From positions 16,120,001-16,184,000 of the forward strand of contig NC_135774.1 in NCBI RefSeq assembly GCF_028453695.1: a stretch of 64,000 nucleotides of DNA. The letters run 5' to 3'. Numbering within the stretch: position 1 is the stretch's first letter; each line of letters opens with the position of its first letter. The translations under genes were made by a program, and so were the position numbers. Origin of the DNA: Augochlora pura (taxonomy: Eukaryota > Arthropoda > Insecta > Hymenoptera > Halictidae). Below, one piece after another: positions 43,681 through 56,500 of this stretch. Under the pieces are notes generated by a model, which was given only the letters and a program-made list of their open reading frames with translations, was not told the origin of the DNA and did not search any database.

Positions 43681-44544
43681 TCTACAATACTTTCGCGCAA
43701 TTCGCTATTTTGTACATTTGAAAAAATTCAACATTGCAAGCCTTTGTGGCCGAATGTTTCCTCTGACATCGGACATCGCGAGTCGATATCGCAGTCTACA
43801 TTGCAATTGGATGCGCACAATCTCAGGGAACATCTGACTTTAGCCATCAGATTACAATGTTGTTCCGATCGAGAGGTCAAGATTTTGACAATTAAAAATA
43901 TAAACGAAGCCTTTATGCATCTAGACAAATTTTTAAGTATTAACTTTTAACTGTTAACTTATTAAAATTTTAACTACTAACGTAACCTTAACAATGAAGT
44001 GCGTATATCTAAATGATGTAGAGTGATACAAAAGGGCACTAAGTTTTATAGAAATCATTATCAAGAAAGTAAAAGAAAAGGTACTCGATTAACTCTTCAC
44101 AAGTTTATAAAGAAAATACGCGAAAGCTAAATAAATAAATAAATACTTTGAAACACCGTTTATATCCCTCTACTTTAGAACATTCTACGTTCATACACGC
44201 TTTCAGGAACCAATTGTGTGCGAAAGTCGAGGGCCCACTGTATAAGGTGGAGCTAAATTATAGCACCATCCCTATTGTTTCGTATTTCGGACTTCTGGAT
44301 GGAGAAGCGAAAAATCTGTGGCTTTGTTAACGAATTATTAACATTTTAGTTACATAATTTGTTATCTGTTATTGAGGTAAAAGTGTTAGATTATACTAGT
44401 ACAAGCTTTTATATTATTATATAATTTTTTAAGTAATAGATACCTTTCGCGATGATTAAGATAAATGAAATAAAAGTAAAATAAATAAAACAGTTCAAAT
44501 AAATGTCATTTATTGCTAATGTTATGAGAATTTAAAAATATTTA

Positions 44545-44770
44545 CAACCGGTGAAGTATTAACAAAAGGCAGTAACCAATGAAAATCGAGTTCTAACGGC
44601 GCGAGGTGATCGAGCCAAGAAACGGACAACGCCCAGTTCCGCTGACTGGCTCAATCGCCTCGCGCTGACAGATCTTACCGCTCATTGGTCAACGTTTTCC
44701 GTTAATAACTCGATAAAAACGATTCGGGGAAAATTTTTGTAAAGGAAAAAATTGCTTGAAATACTAAAAG
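44545..44770. mobile_element. MITE family A copy 4, partial
   Basis: GCTCATTGGTCAACGTTTTC and GTTAATAACTCGATAAAAACG match the family core; the ends are lost. Confidence 0.68.
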
Positions 44771-45302
44771 AAATACTACCTAAATACTGAAGCCTAAAAA
44801 ATCCTCCATTTCTAAATTTTGAGTAACTGTTAAATACCTTATAGAAACACACTCTGCATCGTGCAGGCTAAACACTAGATTGGTTAAATCGCGCGCATTT
44901 TCCCTAATCGCGCGTAGCTGCGAATCGCTAGAACCATGAAAGTCGACGAAGCAGCAAAGATTCATGGAGATTAAGGTCGCGTTTCTTGTTGTTTGCCGAA
45001 GGAAATTGGAATTACTTACGGGCGCGATCGGATGGATTAACCCCGTTTTATCGGCGGTGCCGTAGCGGCGCGGCGGCGCAACGTCATTAAATAATAACTC
45101 GCTGTCTGCGGAGATTTATCACGGTTCTCGGTTACGCGGCGAAGGTATGCAACCGGTGTGCCACAATTCAGCCGCAGAAACCGTAAGGAATTTTATGGGA
45201 ACCGGTGTACACTCTATACAGAGTAGAACGTTGCCTTCCGCGTGTTTTTCATCTCGCACGAAAACCGACCGATTCTTACGCATGCATAACGACCGGCATC
45301 TT

Positions 45303-45340
45303 TCTCTCTCTTTCTCTCTCTCTCTCTATCTATCTCTCAT
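45303..45340. repeat. (CT)n microsatellite
   Basis: TCTCTCTCTTTCTCTCTCTC followed by TATCTATCTCTC. Confidence 0.9.
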
Positions 45341-45719
45341 CTTAGGCGTGCGCGTTTTATTATTCATTCATTCGTTCGCGGGCTCTTGCGAGCTCTCTCG
45401 CTACTTGCGAAACTGTCGTACAGTCTCGAGACGATTTCACTTTCTGTAATTATTTTCTCGCGTTTCGGGCTCTGATCGGCCTCGCCGACAAGCGACATTT
45501 CGACACACGCATGGATATTCGTTGCGATGCTCGCAAACGAGATTCAAGGAGGAAGGAACTCGTCGATCACTTTACTTTATCAATCTCGAAGCCGGGAAGT
45601 TGCTTCGTTTTCTCAAACAAGTTTCGTTTTCTAAGGGTGTTAACCCTGGAACTAGTTGCTGGGAGTGTCCGGGGTTATCACGCCGTTTTTTATTTGTCCT
45701 GCGTATGTTCAAGCGTGTA

Positions 45720-46480
45720 TTATGATATTTAGGTTATTATATTATGCAAGTTATAGTTTATTGGAATATAGGATGTAGGTTGTAATATATTATAATATAT
45801 GATATGGCCTGTAACATATTATAATAAATTATGCAACCCTTTAATATATTATAGTATAATACTATACAAGTTATAATATATTATACATCCTATGAGATGT
45901 TATAATATATGCTATAATCTATAATATACTATAATATATAAGATAATCTACAATACATTATAATGTATTATAGAATCTATAATGTATTATTCGACCTATA
46001 ATGTAGTACAATATACTGTATAACTCGTAATATATTATACATCTTATAATATGTTATAATATATGCTATATTCTATAATATATTACAATATATGGTATAA
46101 TATAATATACAACTTATAATATATTATAATAAATGGTATATTCTACAACACATAATAACATATTTTAAGTTGTATATTATATTATACCATATATTGTAAT
46201 ATTATATGTATATGTATATTGTAATATATTGTAATAAACTTATAATATATTATAATAAATGGTATATTCTACAACACATAATAACATATTTTAAGTTATA
46301 GTATATATTATAATATATTATAAGATATTCAAGTTTATATCATAGTTACACCATATTATATGTTATACATACAATATATCATAACCTATAATTTATAATT
46401 ATATCATAATACATAATTATGTATCATAATACATAATATATTTATAAATATAATACATAATTAACACTCTGTAATACTCT
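45720..46480. repeat. AT-rich minisatellite field with an exact 61-bp duplicate
   Basis: About 760 bp of TTATAATATATTATAATA variants. 46111-46171 and 46237-46297 are identical over 61 bp, 126 bp apart. Confidence 0.88.
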
Positions 46481-46789
46481 ACAAAAGTAACACTGAACAC
46501 GAAGATCGTCTAAACGTCATCTATTATCATAATTCACAACTATTTATAAAAACATACTCCACCTAAATGCCAGACTATCGTATCGTCACTGACACATAGA
46601 ACGTTTTAACAAAAAAAAAGAACAAAATTTGTCGAGTTTCCCATTTAAATTATTTTCAACAAAAACTCCTTAAACATCTAACAATTGTCACCACTTAAAA
46701 ACAACATTACAATGAACAATACATAAAGCAATCAATGGATTCAACGACCAAAACGACGAAGCAGATTAACCGAACGACATAGACTCTAC

Positions 46790-47370
46790 TCTCTATTCTC
46801 TAAGGCACGACTTCCATGGTGTCTTTTCCCCGTCGATTCTTCGAGACAAACATGGCCGATTAGGCGTTCCGCGGCGCAGCCATGCGCGGCAGATGAGGAA
46901 CAATGGAGCGTTGCATAAAGCCGAGCTCCTAACGGCGTTGAACTCTCCTTGTCGCGGAGCACAAATGCAACTTTCGCGATCATCCGTCGCGTCGCCGGTC
47001 CCGGGACGCATCGTGGGTGCACGCTGATGCATTTCCCACGAGTTCGCTCGTCCGATGCACGAGGAGAGGCGGTTGCGTCACCTGTCTGTCACTCGTAATT
47101 AGCAGCGAAGTCGCCTACCTGCGTGAACCTGCGTGTGCCAGCGGCTAAGTCCGTCCCTGGACCAAGAGGTGCACGTGCAACACGATCGATGCGATCGCGG
47201 ATTCTCGACGGTTTCTCGATCGGGACTGGCTCTGCTCTACAGCTTGCGCAATAACTCGTTCTCCAGAGAGCCGGAGTCTTAAAAGTCGCTGATCGACGAT
47301 CCGCACGCGACGCGCATCTTAATCCGACGCGTTTAATCACCGGATTTCGATCGCGCGCCGGTTGCTTCTG
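46790..47370. promoter_or_regulatory. CpG-rich island, candidate 5' region
   Basis: Unique GC-rich stretch with many CpGs. A weak minus-strand donor (CGCAG/GTAGGC) lies near 47118. It could contain an untranslated uif exon or an enhancer. Confidence 0.2.
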
Positions 47371-48362
47371 GTGTGGTTTCCAATTCGGGATTACGCTTCT
47401 TCTGTTATTTGTTTCGTTTTAAGTGTGTTCAAAACCTAGGCTACTGTGGTCGACTTTAAGTGCTTAGAAATTTCGCGTTTATGACAATGAGAACGCCTAC
47501 AGGTGCTTATCTCATTGTTTTCGCCTTAGCGATTTCGCTTTCTGATACAAAAGGCGCCTATAGGTGCCCTGAAAATTGTGTCGATTGAAAATTAAAAAAT
47601 AAATAATAATTATAGTGGTAAATTGAGTTTAAATAGGATTAAAATAAAAGTCCTATTTAGATACTATCACAATTTTATTGATTTTTTAATTGCACAGGGT
47701 AATGGGTTAACGTGTTAAAATTACAGCAAAATACATTTTATGCAAAGTACGCTCAACGCAATCTCTTTTTTAATTTGCTGAAAGCGCTAACGAACAAAGA
47801 GATGTTTCATTAAGACAGAGCCTGTTGAAATTCGCCCACGAGACCGTATATTTGCATAAACTTCCGCGACGTAACAACAAGTTATAATAATGTTGCGCAA
47901 CAAAACAGGTGATTACCGGTCCGCGTATGATTATGCAGATTTCCTTTAATGCGCAGGGAAAAGGAAAAGTTTCGAGACAATTTCGCTAAAATTGCATTCC
48001 ACGGAAAACAATAATTCTCGTTGAGACAATGCTTTAGATGTAACAATTTTTGCATTTTGTCGCTTGTTTTTATGGCACATTTTTGTTACACATATTTGTG
48101 ACCCATTTTTATAGCATTTTTATAGTATTTTCATAGCACTCTCATTTGAAAATTATGAAATAGCTTCTTGTATAAGAAGCTGAAAGACGACGATAAAGTA
48201 TTTATTAAATATATAATAATTTTGCTAATAACTAGCCAAATTGGGAGAAAATTAAACTTTTAACAAGGAATATTTAACGCGAGATTTAAAACAAGTAATG
48301 ATCAACGACCAAAAAATAAGATGAAACAAATTTTTTATTTTTACACGTTGTTGTTACACATT

Positions 48363-48575
48363 TTTGTAACGCATTTTCATAGTGTTTTTATAATATATTC
48401 GTGGTATTTTCAAAGCATTTTTATAGCATTTTCATGGTGTTTACATAGCATTTTTATAGTATTTGCATAGATTTTTTTCTAACATTTTCACAGAATTTCC
48501 AAAGCATTTTCGTGGTATTTTCACAGCATTTTCACAGTATTTTCGCAGCATATTCGTAGCATTTTCATTTTGCTT
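48363..48575. repeat. 12-bp minisatellite
   Basis: About 17 units of TTTTCATAGCAT and variants; a shorter run lies at 48,095-48,140. Confidence 0.85.
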
Positions 48576-49179
48576 TCACCGCGATAAATGTAGCAACCCC
48601 ATAAATATCCGTTTCTTCTCCAATTTCCTTCGCAAGCGAAGAAAAACGTAGCTCGCGAGCCGAAGAAAAGAATCGCGGCGAACAAATGTTCGTTTTTGGG
48701 CTAGAAAAGCATAGCGGAGAAACGCGGGTATCACGCGCAGTTAATTGGAGTATATCAAATTAAGCCTGTTGCTATGGGGCAACAGCTCTTTCCATCCTCG
48801 ATTTGCATCGAGCACGTTAGAATCGGCGGATGGGCGAGTAATAAGGCGAACGAGTAATCACGGCAGTAAAATGCTGCTTGTACATCATACGCGCAAAGGA
48901 GAGTCAATTTTGAATAGTGGATACAACACTGTACACGAACAAGGTAATCCAAGGAAGCGAGTAAAAGCTAATTAAACCGAAGAGTAATCGACGTTTCGCG
49001 AATCATCGCGATTTATCGCGATAATGGGCGCGACGTTCTTTTTTAAATTATCCGCGACGTTCCGCAGAGGCGCAAACAAGAACGGTGTTTAAAAACAGAT
49101 TGCGAGGCGACGCGTCGCCGAAGCGAAAGAAAGCAAATATGGTAGATCTACTTATTGCGAAACGCCGATCAATTGTGGC

Positions 49180-49940
49180 TCCTATGTGGAACAGTAGCAA
49201 AAATATGAGAATAAAAATTAGGTGGAACATGTGATAGTGGATGTAAAAATTCTATCTATATTTTTCAACATTCTTCCTCATTTATCTAATCACGCGAATA
49301 CTGTTTCGTAATAATTTTCTATAGAAATAAATGTTTAAGATAAATGTAGCCATTATGGAACACTGCTTAATTATGCCCCCTTCAAGAAACAGAAGCATAA
49401 ATAATACAATTAAAAGTAGATCGAGCATGTGAAAGTGGATGTAAAAATGCTTCCTAATCTTTTTAACATTCTTCTTAATTTATCTACTCGCGCAAATACT
49501 GTTATGTAATAATCTTCTATAAAACTAAATGTTTTAGATAAATGTACCTATTATGAAACTCAGCTTAATTGTGTATTTTTAGGAAACTGTAGTATAGGTA
49601 ATAAGATTAAAAGTAGGCACAGCACGTGAATGTGAATGCATAAATTCTACCTATAATTTTCAATATTCCTTTTGGTCTGTTTACTTGCATAAGTATTATA
49701 ATGCAGCAATAAACTGTAAAATACAAATAGTTAAGGTAAAAGTACGTATTATGAAACGCAGCTTAACTGTGCCTCGTTTAGGAAACAGTAGTATAAATAA
49801 TAGAATTAAAAGTAGATGGAGCATGTGAAAGTAGATGTAAAAATTCTTCCTATATTTTTGAACATTCTTTCTCATTTATCTATCCATTCAAATACTGTTA
49901 TGTAACAATCACGAATAAAAATAAATGTTTAAGATAAAAC
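49180..49940. repeat. About 200-bp tandem satellite, nearly four units
   Basis: Each unit has GAGCATGTGAAAGTGGATGT, AACATTCTTCYTCATTTATC, ATACTGTTATGTAA and GTACCTATTATGAAAC. Spacing of the GCTTAATTGTG word is 192-202 bp. Confidence 0.87.
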
Positions 49941-52043
49941 TTGGCCGTAAACACTTCTGCTATTATATTGTAATCAAATCTACTAACATTTTTATATTTT
50001 TGTAACACTCATATTAAACAGCATCTATTTTCTCTATTTTATTTATTTTGTTTTTATTTTATTTGCTTTATTAATCGTGAAAGCTATTTAATATATCAAA
50101 TATTACAGAACAATATTGGATCATGTTTTAAGATTAAATCTTAATCTCTTATTCTTTTTAGTTTCTGTTTCTATTTAATCTTCTATTGTTGTATATATTA
50201 TATTACATATATTATTCAAGATATTACGTATATATTATTATTATATATAATAATATTTGAGTATACCATAACTCAATATTAAATTATACTTTCTATTTCT
50301 ACTTCATTCATTCTAATAACCACAAAAAGTACCTAATATATAAAAACCTATATAATAACAAAATTATGTAATTCATTTCAATAATAATAAACTAGCTAAA
50401 ATAATAAATAATAACTTACCGGTCATTAAAACGTTATGAATCACAGAAAAGAAGAGTAAATTTTGAAAATCGATTGCATGGCGATGCGGAAACAATGAAT
50501 AGCACAGGAACCGAGTAAAAGCTAATTAAATCGAGGAGTGTAATCAGCGTTGCTCCGCGTACGTTAATGAGCCGCGACGATCGCGTTACGTTCGCGAGGA
50601 AGACACGAGGAAATAAATCGCGAACTGTAGGTCAGTGCTAGAAAGTATTCGGATTTCCTACGGCACGAAGCCAACCGCGCAAAAACCGATCGACGGCTCC
50701 CAGCGATTCTAACATGACCGCCGCGCCGTGAAAAAGCACCGAAATGTCGGACGATTGTTGTTGCTTCATCGGATTCGTGGAAACGCTTGTACAAATATCC
50801 GCAAGAAACTCGTAGAAACGTCTAATTGCGGACGGAGAAATTGCAGGTGGATTGTTCAATCTTTACGACCTGCTGTTTTGCTACCTGAATTCTCAATTTG
50901 GTTTAAACAATTTCATTTTGCAATGTAATTTCTGCTTGTGGAATGATTGGACGTATGCTTTTGTATATGATTTTGTTAAGAGCAATGTTTTTAGTAAATT
51001 TACAAATTTTGTAAATATATAATTGTTATAATTGCTTTGTATCATACATCAGTATTTATATCGACATCCGATTTGTAGATAGTATATAAAGAAGTTCATT
51101 TTTATTGTAAATTATAATATGAATTTAATTTTTATTATAAAATTAGAAACTTGGTTATTAATAATTCATACGCAAAAGAATCAGTTCTATAAAATTGTAT
51201 ACAAATATAATTTTCCTGTTTTGTCTATAAATTGTGTACTTTTACAATATAGTGTAAAAATATTCGTTTATATTTATTACACGAATTTTCCTTTAAATTT
51301 ATATAAGAATCTAATTGTTATCTTGAAATTGTACATAAATTTAATGTATAATATATATTAACATGAAATTATGTATTACACTTTTGCAAATTTATTAAAA
51401 ATCTTGCACAATAAAATCATATACGAAATAGTAATTTTCATAAAATTTAATACGAATTCAACTTCCTTACAACTTGATTCTTACATCTTACATTTTTACA
51501 GCACTTCCTATATAGAATGATATAATATTCTCTAATAGAATAATATTCTACATAGAAAATTAAGTTTGTATTTCGAATTTACGTACAAATTTAACATTTA
51601 TTATAAACTTATTATAAATAGAATACTTTAATTATTAAGTATATTAAGAATACTAAGAAACAGTCATGAAATGTGTATCTACTTATCAAAACACTGAGTA
51701 TGCACAATTGTTCGCATTGAATCGTCACTAAAGTAGAACCCTTCGCATCCTCGGAGAAATTATCCGGAGAATAATTCAAACTCCATCTTGAGCTAGGTTA
51801 ATGGAAATAGAGAAAGTGCATTGATCCGTGACCGGATAAAGTAGCTCATAGAGACTGTTGCTACAATCGATTTGACTATTTTTACAGTATTAACAGTGAA
51901 ATAAATGGCGTTGAATAGTAACGGATCTTCCGAAAGCCAAAAGGATTGAGTCTCGGTGATTTTAATGCCTGGAAGCAGAAGTAAGCGGTGATTTCAACGC
52001 GTGGTAATGACAGGCTCCTATTTGAGCTGACCGTATTGAACGT

Positions 52044-52292
52044 CTAATCCCTTGCACTCGAAGCCATTTCAACTGCAAATCTGAAATAATTTATCGGGCT
52101 TCTAATATTTCCATTTTATATAACAAAATTTATTCTATGAATATGAAATTCCGTTTCGTGATTCATATAACAGTTACACTTTCAACAATTTTTTAAATCT
52201 AAGCTTTGGCGATTTGTATAAAAATAATTTTGGAACGTGTTGCAACAATTTTAATGGCGCCGCAGAGTCGCCACTCCAGTGCAAAGGGCTAA
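52044..52292. mobile_element. MITE of the CCCTTTGCACT class flanked by CTAA
   Basis: CTAA TCCCTTGCACTCGAAGCC at the left, CCAGTGCAAAGGG CTAA at the right. Inverted ends as in 6545-6777, but both flanks read CTAA. Confidence 0.72.
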
Positions 52293-52673
52293 ATTACTTG
52301 ACCCTAGAGCAACTGTCAATTTCACGGAATAGTAAAATTCGCCCTACCTTGAATTATTTGCCGTCTAAGTTCGAATATTGATCATAGTCGATAGTAGATA
52401 GGACCTAATCTTGTGCTGGGTGAAAGTTTTTGTCTAGTCCTTATGATATTAATATTAAGATTTAATAATTCTTATGAAGTTACTATTAATTCTTACTAAT
52501 ACTTATTGCTAATAATAATTAATTAATGCTTAATAATAATTTTCTATTTTCGCGCTAGCTTCAATCTAGACACAATATGTTATTTTATTTCATATTATTA
52601 TTATTATCATTAAAGGCCCACTCCGAGTATCTTGTCGAAGATTTTTCCGCTTCCCTGCCCCCCTCCCCCCAAA

Positions 52674-52698
52674 AAATTATTATTATTATTATTATTGT
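52674..52698. repeat. (ATT)n microsatellite
   Basis: Eight perfect ATT units just after a CCCCCCTCCCCCC tract. Confidence 0.9.
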
Positions 52699-53199
52699 CC
52701 TAAACCGCATGAAGCTTATAGTGTACATTAGAGTGACCTCAGAGTCACCACGCTAATGTAAAGTGTTAATTTGCATATAACATCTAAATAATATATTTAT
52801 ATTTTTAACTATAACAATAGTCGGGTAGAAGTTCTGGACTACAATATTTTGACTGCAAGAATTTGAGTCTATAAATAGGATGCATTCCTATTGCATATTT
52901 CACTGTACCAAATAATATTAGTATTAATAACAGTAATCGTCAGTAAAATTAACGTTAATAGTCAGTAAAGTTAACACTAACCATCAGTAAAAATAATACT
53001 AATCGTCAGTAAAAATAACTCTAACTCGTCAAGTAACTCTCGTCAAGTTTTCCTCACACACTAAATTATTTCCACAAACTGCATCTTGGAAGGTCATTCG
53101 CAAATTATCAGCATCGACGTAACTGCTCGAGCTTATAAAAGAAAACAGAGAGAGAACTGCAGTGCATTCCTGCAGATATCCTCGGCCATGGTTTTTCTA

Positions 53200-53320
53200 A
53201 ACAGCAGGGTACCGCGCGTCGAGGTGTGCTGCGCGCCGCGTTTATCGATTCCACGCGGCTTGCGGCGCGGCGCAGCGCGGAGCGGCACGAAGCGGGGCGG
53301 CGCGGAGCGGGGCGTGTATC
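53200..53320. repeat. GC-rich GCGGCGCGGAGCGG low-complexity tract
   Basis: Repeated GCGCGGAGCGG words inside a CpG-rich island (53,150-53,680). Open frames on both strands are composition artefacts. Confidence 0.7.
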
Positions 53321-54419
53321 ATCGTATCTGCATCCTGCGAGAAAATTTATCTCTCTAGACACTGTGCCAAATAACGGTCCGAGGACGCAACCAGGAAGTG
53401 CCGGTGGTAAAACGGTAATTACGATGATACTGGAAACATACTTTCTAACTGGAATCCGACGCGATATAATTTTAAGCAGCTGTTGCGTCGGCGAATTACC
53501 CGCATCGATCATTATAACCTCGATCTGAGAGAGCTCGACGGATGCTCTGGGAAATTATTCCAGCTAGACTAATTAATCGAACGGCCCTGTTTCTTCGATG
53601 CCGGAAACGATGAACGTTTTCCGAGGGCCCCGGATATACAGGGTGATCGCGAGAATTTGTGCCAATGTTGTTCTTTTTCGTGAATGTTAAACGTTGGAAA
53701 ATGAAAATCAAACATACTTTTATAGCAGTGTGGTATAACGCGATGTAGCTTGATAGTAGTTGTAGTGAATTTAAATTAACCCTTTACGATAAACTAGTGT
53801 TTATGAGACGTCGACGAAATTATTATACCCCGTTCTAAGATCATTTTTATATTGTCAAGTTTTAGATTTAAAATGAATTGTCGAACCCTCTTGGCGCACT
53901 GTGCCCCTTTAGGTCAATTCAGGCGCCATTGGAAATGGTATAGCCACGCTGTCTTTCTCAGGAAAGTTAGTCGATACTGTTCAGTCGCACCAAAGTCACA
54001 AATTAAGTTAGCAAGTCACTAAATAAGTTATTAAAAATTTGAATTATCTAAGCCTTGTTGAAATTTTATTATTTTTTCTCTTATTTTGAGTAGCGTTTTA
54101 TGTTAAATAATCGAGATGAATGTTAATTATCGAAAACTCTGTGCAACTAGGATTGTTATTTTGTTTAAAATCGTCTGCCTCAAAGAATTAAGATTAGATT
54201 ATCGAGTAGCAAAACAATAAAATAGATTTTTCTTTTTTAGAAAAATGGAGAATAAAATCCAAAATCTTTCCCTTTTTCTCATAACCCTTTATATAATACT
54301 GTTACTTTTTATTGAACTTTTGTTTGACGAATAGTATTGGGGATAGTCTTTATTTTGAAAAGTTTATTAATAGGATACAGCCACATAAGCTTCCTTTATT
54401 TATTACATCATTGACTTTG

Positions 54420-54643
54420 AAATTAATGGCGCGAGGAGGCCGGGTCAACGAGAAGACGACGCCCAGTCTTGCTTATTGGATCGGCCGCCTAGCGCCAGAG
54501 GAGTTCGCCTCTCATTGGTCACTGTTTTTCGTTAATAACTCGCTAAGAAAACCGTGGATTAAATTTTCGCAAAGATAAAAGTTATTTCTAATGATGTTAG
54601 GAACCTCTCATTTCCGATTGTGAGTCGCTTTTGGAACACTCTG
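54420..54643. mobile_element. MITE family A copy 5
   Basis: TCTCATTGGTCACTGTTTTT and CGTTAATAACTCGCTAAG in the core; the right end GGAACACTCTG is followed by TA. Left boundary not determined. Confidence 0.72.
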
Positions 54644-56257
54644 TATAAAAGTATTCGTGGCAGTGCATCTTTACTAGTATATTGATATATAAGATCACAT
54701 GTCGTGTTCCCGTTTTCTTCTACTATTTAATCCTTCAACTGCGTCGCACTTTTGGAGGGAAGCGTCGAATAACTAAAAAATATCAAGTGTTTAATGCATC
54801 CTAAATCGTTTTTTAAGCTTTTATTAATTCACTTAACTTGGACATTGCTTCGACAATACTTGGTAATTTAATAGAAAGGGTTAACAAATATGGCATGTTA
54901 TAGTACGCCTTCCGTATACATAGTATATAAGCGAACACCTTGTATAGGACATTATATCCGGAGTAATAGCACCTGCCAATCGTGAAAGTATAGCGATCGG
55001 TAGGCTTAATCAGAATAATTGACGGAGTTAAGGGTCGCTTTTGTTGCACACTTTCCCGCTATTATGCTTTTCTGTGGCATCAGGCAGGCTACTTTATTAG
55101 CATCTCCGCCGTTAGGTTTCACTATCTTCCGATGTGAGAACACCGGAAGCTGGCCGGTGCTTTGTACACGCATAATCTAAAGAGGTCGTAATTCTTGTCG
55201 ACGCGGAGACCATTTTCTTATTGATATGGCTACGGAATTATAGTCTGTAGTCAAATTAGTGCTCGTTTGTGATCCCTTAAAATTGTTTAATCGCAAGGAA
55301 ATATTAGTCACGCAATTTAAAATGATTGTTATTTCAAAAGACGTTTTCATTCGCGACAGTATCGTTTACATTTTTATAAAATATTACTGAACGAACAAGA
55401 TATTAGAAAATTAATGATGATGTGTTTATTTTCAAGTGATTATGTAAATCGACTGGTTACATAACCTGACATAATCACTTAGGAAGTGTATTAACGTATG
55501 ACGATTTATTAGGAAATTTGATAACAATTTGAAATAGTTTGTACATAAATATATAAATGGTGCTACTTATTAAGAAATATTAATTTAGCCACGATTTATT
55601 ATTTATTTACTATGTATTAATTTCTAAATAAGTATGTAAATAATCTACTTATTAAAAAATATCAATGTTTGATTAATTCATTATACATTCACAACGTATC
55701 CATTTGAAAATAACTATAACAATTTACTATATAAATAATAAATATATGCTAATAAATATATAAATTATATACTTGTTAACAAAGATTAACGCATAAACGA
55801 CTTATATATAAATAAATACATAATTCATCTATTTATTAAAAACTTCATCCAAATTGATTTAAACCAATAATCGAATCTTATTCACTTTCTCAGAACAAAT
55901 GCCTCGCGATAGTCGATACTAATCGAAGATCTTGAACCTTCAGTTCTTATCGATTGCCTCTGCTCGGCTCGTTTGACACTGCGAGATGTCGTCGAACCTC
56001 GACAGATACGGTTATCACGGTACGTTGTACCGGTTAGTATTGTCCGGCAATGGTTTCCGGTGCCGTAGATGGGCTCTCACGGCTTCCGTTGCCAGACGAA
56101 ATTGGCAATCGATACAATGGCCGCTCGAGGCTAGATATCGCGATTCGAGGCACGCAGTTGCGGCTACGTAACCTCTTACGGACGACGACCTGTACTGTCA
56201 AGTTTTTAATTAAATCATTAAACGAACAGCACCCTGCTTTGCCCTCGCACTAACATA

Positions 56258-56500
56258 TTGCATTTGCAATTAAGTGATTGTGGATTTTTTCAATAGATGC
56301 TCTTAGCACTTTCTTTTATCTTTTGTTTGAAGTACCTATTCTATATTGTTTTCTTGTATTATATGTTTGGACTTTTACCTTTAATTTAGTATAAACATTG
56401 TATCTATTAGTTATTTTGTTTCGTTTTTGTCTCAGTTTAATAATGGAACAACAAGACACGCACTTCAGACAGAAAATTATTTTAAAAATTATCTTAAAAG
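56258..56500 (+). mobile_element. Truncated mariner, 5' part
   Basis: TTGCATTTGCAATTAAGTGA resembles the end of the 24012 element, and the leader up to ATG at 56442 (MEQQDTHFRQ) is alike. The rest of the element is missing. Confidence 0.8.

Noticed and set aside
53086..53528. Several overlapping open frames around 53,100-53,530
   Set aside because: Produced by the GCGGCGCGG tract; the translated products are Arg/Ala-rich artefacts.
53638..53660. ACAGGGTGATCGCGAG, like a family A MITE end
   Set aside because: No matching inverted end or family core within several hundred bases; a solo end or chance.
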